Shown: piece by piece, positions 60,541 to 64,000 of the stretch
Layout of the letters: every line of letters starts with the position of its first letter
Position numbering within the stretch: position 1 is the first letter of the stretch
Origin: Paraburkholderia xenovorans LB400
Lineage (GTDB): Bacteria; Pseudomonadota; Gammaproteobacteria; Burkholderiales; Burkholderiaceae
NCBI RefSeq assembly: GCF_000013645.1
Contig: NC_007951.1
Coordinates: 1,116,001-1,180,000 of the forward strand
Direction of reading: 5' to 3'
Length of the DNA stretch: 64,000 bases
The notes under the pieces: model-generated
Database searches by the model: none
What the model was told of the DNA's origin: nothing
The model's input: the letters and a program-made list of their open reading frames with translations, nothing else
Program-made: the position numbers and the translations under genes

Positions 60541-62643
60541 ATGCTGAATCGCAAGTCCAACCCGTCGTCGTCTTCTTCGCAGCGCTGGTCGAACTGGCTG
60601 TATGCAGTCGCCAATGCGATTTACCGCAAACGGCCGGTATGGATGGTGTCGTTTTCGGCGAGCGAGGCCAGTCTGTCGGAAGGTTTGCGGGCGGCCTGCG
60701 CATCCACGGCCATGCTTGCGCTCGGCAATGTGCTGCACGAACCGACCTTCGCGTGGGCGGCGATCGGCGCCTTCTGGACCTGTCTCGCCGACGCCGCCGG
60801 TTCCAACCGCGCCCGCTTCGCGTCGATGATGGGCTTCGCCGTGCTGTCCACGCTATGCGGCGGCTTGACGGCTTTCGCCTCCGCAGCCGGGACCGTGTTC
60901 GCCGCGCTTGCGTTGCTGGTCTTCACGAGTCTCGGCGCGTTCGGCCGGATCTGGGGCGCCGCCACTGCACAGGTGACGATTCTCGTCGCCACCGCGTGCG
61001 TCGTGATGGTCGACCGGCCAATGCACGACGTTCGGCAAGGCATGGCGTTTCTCGGCGTCTACCTGATCGGCTGCCTGTTTGCCGTGGCGCTGAGTCTGAC
61101 GGTCTGGCGCATTCACCCGTTCAGTACGAGCCGCTCGACACTGCGCGCCGTGTACCTGCGTCTGGCCGATATCGCGTTGGACAGCGCCCGGCTGCTGGAG
61201 CGGCGCGCGGCCCGCGGCGAGTGGGCCACGCACGCCGCGAAGTTTCGCGCCGATGCCCGCGCTGCGCTCGAACGCTCGCGCAAAGTGCTGGCGCGGGTGC
61301 CCGCATCGAGAACGGGCGGCCGTGAAACCTACGACACGCTGCTCGGCTTGCTGACCGACAGCGAAGCATTGTTCGCGTATCTGATCGCCGTCTCCGGCGC
61401 ATGCGAACGAGCCCCGGACGACGCATGGCGCGCGAAACGCGCAGTCCGGTTGCTGACGGCCACGGGCGACGTGCTGCGCGGCATCGGCGCGGCAGTCAAT
61501 GACGGACAGTGGGCGCGTCTTACCGATTTGCAATTGCGCTTGCGGCGTTTTGCCAGGCGGCTCGAAACCGCGTTGATGGAACCCGTGAAGCTGAAGTCCG
61601 ATTTCGAACTGGTCGACTTCACGCCGGTGTATGCGGAGGCGGAAAGCTGGCGTGCTAGCGCGACGCGGCTTTTCACGCGCATCTGGGCCACGCTCAAGGC
61701 CAACCTGTCGGCCGACTCGGTCGGCTTGCGGCATGCGGCCCGCGTCGGCGTGACGACCACGGCGGGCTTTCTCGTGATTCGCGCGCTCGGGCTGCCGTTC
61801 GGCTACTGGGCCACGATGGCGACGCTGCTGATCTTGCAACCGTCGATTGCCGCTACGTGGCCGCGCAGTATCGAACGGGCCGCGGGCAGCATTGTCGGCG
61901 GCGTGCTGGCGGCGGCTATCGGCTACGCGATCCATTCGCCGCTCGGCATTTCCCTCGCGGTGTTTCCGCTGGTGATGGCGACAATGGCGCTGCGTCCGGT
62001 CAGCTACAGCCTGTTCGTGCTGTTCCTCACGCCGACCTTCGTGCTGGTCGCCGACTTCGCGACGCCGGGCGCCAGCGAATTCGCCTATGCGATCACGCGG
62101 CTCGGCAACAATGTGCTCGGCTGCGTATTGGCGCTGCTGGCCACGTTCTATCTGTGGCCGACGCGCGAAAAGATCGACTACCGCGCGTATCTGGGCGAGG
62201 CGGTGCGCGCCAATCTCGCGTATTTGAGAGCCGCGCTGGAGTCGCCCCGTCGCAGCGAGAAGGAGATGGAACGCTTGCGCCGGGCCGCCGGTTTGGGCAG
62301 CAATAACGCAGAGGAAGCCATCGGCCGGATGCGCCTCGAAAAACTAGAGGACTCGATGGTCGATACCGTGACGCTGACAGTGCTGAGCGTATTGCGCAGA
62401 ATGGCCGGCACTGCGACGCAACTGCGGCTGAGCACGAACCGGCGCGATATGCACGATGAACTCGGCGCGTGGATCGCGACCGTGAGCGCGGATATCGACG
62501 CCGCGTTGAATCGGACCTTGCGGCCGGTTCGTCACGCGCTGCCCGCGCGCGACGGGCTGACTTCGCTGGAGGCGGATGCGGTGGGCGAGCTTGCGCTGAT
62601 GCATCGGCTGCTCAATGAGCGGATGCGCGAGGCGAGGGGGTAG
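60541..62643 (+). CDS. FUSC-family membrane protein (YccS/aromatic-acid-efflux-like)
   Basis: 700 residues. Two membrane blocks (about 55-190 and 400-545, each with five to six segments) flank and precede cytoplasmic helical domains, the fusaric-acid-resistance / YccS layout. GFLVIRALGLPFGYWATMAT and LQPSIAATWPRSIERAAGSI are the conserved start of the second block. Probably exports aromatic acids or similar toxins. It has no MFP or TolC partner beside it. Starts at an ATG with weak ribosome-binding site. Confidence 0.85.
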   Translation: MLNRKSNPSSSSSQRWSNWLYAVANAIYRKRPVWMVSFSASEASLSEGLRAACASTAMLALGNVLHEPTFAWAAIGAFWTCLADAAGSNRARFASMMGFAVLSTLCGGLTAFASAAGTVFAALALLVFTSLGAFGRIWGAATAQVTILVATACVVMVDRPMHDVRQGMAFLGVYLIGCLFAVALSLTVWRIHPFSTSRSTLRAVYLRLADIALDSARLLERRAARGEWATHAAKFRADARAALERSRKVLARVPASRTGGRETYDTLLGLLTDSEALFAYLIAVSGACERAPDDAWRAKRAVRLLTATGDVLRGIGAAVNDGQWARLTDLQLRLRRFARRLETALMEPVKLKSDFELVDFTPVYAEAESWRASATRLFTRIWATLKANLSADSVGLRHAARVGVTTTAGFLVIRALGLPFGYWATMATLLILQPSIAATWPRSIERAAGSIVGGVLAAAIGYAIHSPLGISLAVFPLVMATMALRPVSYSLFVLFLTPTFVLVADFATPGASEFAYAITRLGNNVLGCVLALLATFYLWPTREKIDYRAYLGEAVRANLAYLRAALESPRRSEKEMERLRRAAGLGSNNAEEAIGRMRLEKLEDSMVDTVTLTVLSVLRRMAGTATQLRLSTNRRDMHDELGAWIATVSADIDAALNRTLRPVRHALPARDGLTSLEADAVGELALMHRLLNERMREARG

Positions 62644-62685
62644 CGAGGCGGCGCGAAGAAGCGGGACGATGAAGCTGAGGCTGTT

Positions 62686-63036
62686 TCAGGTCGCGCGGGT
62701 GGCTTCTTGAGTCTGCCCGGCTTCGATCGCTTCGGGCTGAGGCTGAGGTTCCGGCTGCGGCTCCGGCTCCGGCATGACCGACTCCAGCGTGCGAAAGCCC
62801 GCCGCCAGCGCCCGCTTCTCGGACGCTGACAGCCGCTTGACCCAATACTCCGCGCGCGACGCGCTCGACCGATCCGCCAGTTCGAACGACGCCAGCACCT
62901 GCACCGGCTTGCGCGAACGCGTATAACGCGCGCCCTCGCCACTCACGTGTTTGTCGAAGCGCGCCTGCACGTCGACGGCAATGCCCGTATAGACGCTGCC
63001 GTCCGAGCATTCGAGCAGATAGAGAAACCACGCCAT
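62686..63036 (-). CDS. GIY-YIG nuclease-family protein
   Basis: 116 residues. WFLYLLECSDGSVYTGIAVD is the GIY-YIG core in the YhbQ/UPF0213 form (GIY as LYL, YIG as YTG), followed by RFDKH and SRAEYWVKRLSASEKRAL. The last 28 residues hold a Pro-Glu-Gln run (about 89-102) that is not in the family core. Ends near the FUSC gene stop, convergent. Confidence 0.88.
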   Translation of the reverse strand: MAWFLYLLECSDGSVYTGIAVDVQARFDKHVSGEGARYTRSRKPVQVLASFELADRSSASRAEYWVKRLSASEKRALAAGFRTLESVMPEPEPQPEPQPQPEAIEAGQTQEATRAT

Positions 63037-63045
63037 CGGTGCGCT

Positions 63046-64000
63046 TCAGCCTTTAAACGGATTGTGTTCGCGCAGTTCATCCACATACGCGTGGATGCTG
63101 TTCTTTTCGTTGTCGAGAAAATGGCCGACTGCGTCCGCGAAAGCAGGATGCGCGAGCCAGTGCGCCGAGCGCGTCACCGTGGGCAGGAAGCCGCGCGCCA
63201 TCTTGTGTTCGCCCTGGGCGCCGCCTTCGAACGCGCCGAGCTTTTCTTCGATGCAGAATTCGAGCGGCTGGTAGTACGCGGTTTCGAAGTGCAGGCACGG
63301 CACGTGTTCGAGCGCGCCCCAATAGCGGCCGTATAGCGTGCCGCCGGTTTTAGCGTCGCGCTGATACACCACGAGCGAGCTGGCGATCGGCTTGCCTTCG
63401 TATTCGGCGATCACGAGCAACAGATTTTCCGGCATCGACTCGCCGATCATGCGGAAGAAATCGAGGTTCAGATACGGACTCGAAAAGTGCTCGCGGTAAG
63501 TTTGCCGATAACACTTGCTGAAGAAACGCCAGTCCGCGTCCTGAATGTCTTCGCCGCGAATCCGGCGCATGGTCACGCCGGCTTCATGCACTTTGCGCCG
63601 CTCGGCGCGAATGTTCTTGCGCTTCTTCTGTTCGAGCGTGGAGAGGAAATCGTCGAAGTCGCGATAGCCGTCGTTGAGCCAATGGAACTGCACGCCTTCG
63701 CGTTGCATCATGCCCATTTCGGTGAGCGCGTTCGCTTCCGTTTCGGTGGGAAACAGCACATGCAGCGACGACACGTCGGCCTGCTCGGCGAACGCCATCA
63801 GCGTGGCCGCCAGATGCCTGAGCGCATGCGTATCCGCCGACAACAACCGGTTGCCTTGCACTGGCGTGAACGGCACCGCGCACAGCAGCTTCGGGTAATA
63901 CGGCAAACCGTTGCGCTTGTAGGCGTCGGCCCAGGCCCAGTCGAACACGTACTCGCCGTACGAGTGTCCCTTCAGATACACCGGCGCGGCGGCCACGAGT
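63046..64000 (-). CDS. COG3146 / DUF482 acyltransferase-like protein, 5' end outside window
   Basis: The visible 317 codons run to the window edge; the family is usually about 385 residues, so roughly 70 N-terminal residues are missing. HSYGEYVFDWAWADAYKRNG, KRKNIRAERRKV, YWGALEHVPCLHFETAYYQP, and CIEEKLGAFEGGAQGEHKMA are hallmarks of this FemAB/GNAT-like family. Its stop is 9 bases before the GIY-YIG start; the two are probably co-transcribed. Biochemical function unknown. Confidence 0.88.
   Translation of the reverse strand, partial: LVAAAPVYLKGHSYGEYVFDWAWADAYKRNGLPYYPKLLCAVPFTPVQGNRLLSADTHALRHLAATLMAFAEQADVSSLHVLFPTETEANALTEMGMMQREGVQFHWLNDGYRDFDDFLSTLEQKKRKNIRAERRKVHEAGVTMRRIRGEDIQDADWRFFSKCYRQTYREHFSSPYLNLDFFRMIGESMPENLLLVIAEYEGKPIASSLVVYQRDAKTGGTLYGRYWGALEHVPCLHFETAYYQPLEFCIEEKLGAFEGGAQGEHKMARGFLPTVTRSAHWLAHPAFADAVGHFLDNEKNSIHAYVDELREHNPFKG

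Overview
The window is a GC-rich chromosomal segment of a Burkholderiaceae bacterium, most like Paraburkholderia. This rests on gene order and protein character: zwf-pgl beside a glucose ABC transporter, trxB-ftsK-lolA-rarA-serS-tRNA-Ser, minCDE, argH, ppc opposite hemC-hemDX-hemY, and ppa. No species can be fixed from the sequence alone. Most of it is ordinary core chromosome with short accessory insertions. There is no rRNA, CRISPR array, transposase or integrase.

Layout. 1-7.2 kb: glucose uptake and the Entner-Doudoroff/pentose phosphate entry, divided by a divergent promoter whose centre is a perfect HexR-type palindrome. 7.2-10.7 kb: a LysR regulator, a glutathione S-transferase, a 3' remnant of fliD, a TRIC-type channel and an Smr protein. 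10.8-22.6 kb: the trxB/ftsK/lolA/rarA/serS/tRNA-Ser block, interrupted between lolA and rarA by a LysR / guanidinobutyrase / NCS1 transporter module. 22.9-29.5 kb: an unrecognised two-repeat protein, a four-gene cyclopropane-fatty-acid-synthase operon, a truncated hydrolase with a hexanucleotide repeat, and a Tat-type ferritin-like lipoprotein. 29.9-35.6 kb: map, an acetyltransferase, minCDE, a YXWGXW-repeat protein and waaC. 36-39.2 kb: small envelope proteins, an MHS-family transporter and a TonB-like lipoprotein. 39.5-50.8 kb: argH, an XRE regulator divergent from a methyltransferase, ppc with a long Ala/Lys-rich N-terminal tail, and hemC-hemDX-hemY.

50.9-55.8 kb is the least core-like stretch. 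It is visibly AT-richer, with codon use unlike its surroundings. It holds a small unknown gene behind a strongly structured leader, a PLD-like protein, a two-gene operon that I identify as the Kiwa anti-phage system (kwaA, membrane; kwaB, DUF4868), and a DUF5677-type protein. I read it as a small defence island between hemY and the downstream metabolic genes. 55.8-59.5 kb carries an MFS transporter, an SDR dehydrogenase and an aldehyde dehydrogenase on one strand, probably one catabolic operon. 59.7-64 kb has ppa, a FUSC-family efflux-type membrane protein, a GIY-YIG protein and a COG3146-type acyltransferase-like protein cut by the window edge.

How genes work together: the GtsABCD-like proteins import glucose, which Zwf and Pgl feed into 6-phosphogluconate, and one operator sits between the two units. 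HemC, HemDX and HemY form the middle of haem synthesis. MinCDE and FtsK act in division. KwaA and KwaB form the defence pair. Start codons were chosen by ribosome-binding sites, overlap with the preceding stop, and family N-termini. Assignments rest on remembered family features, not on searches.
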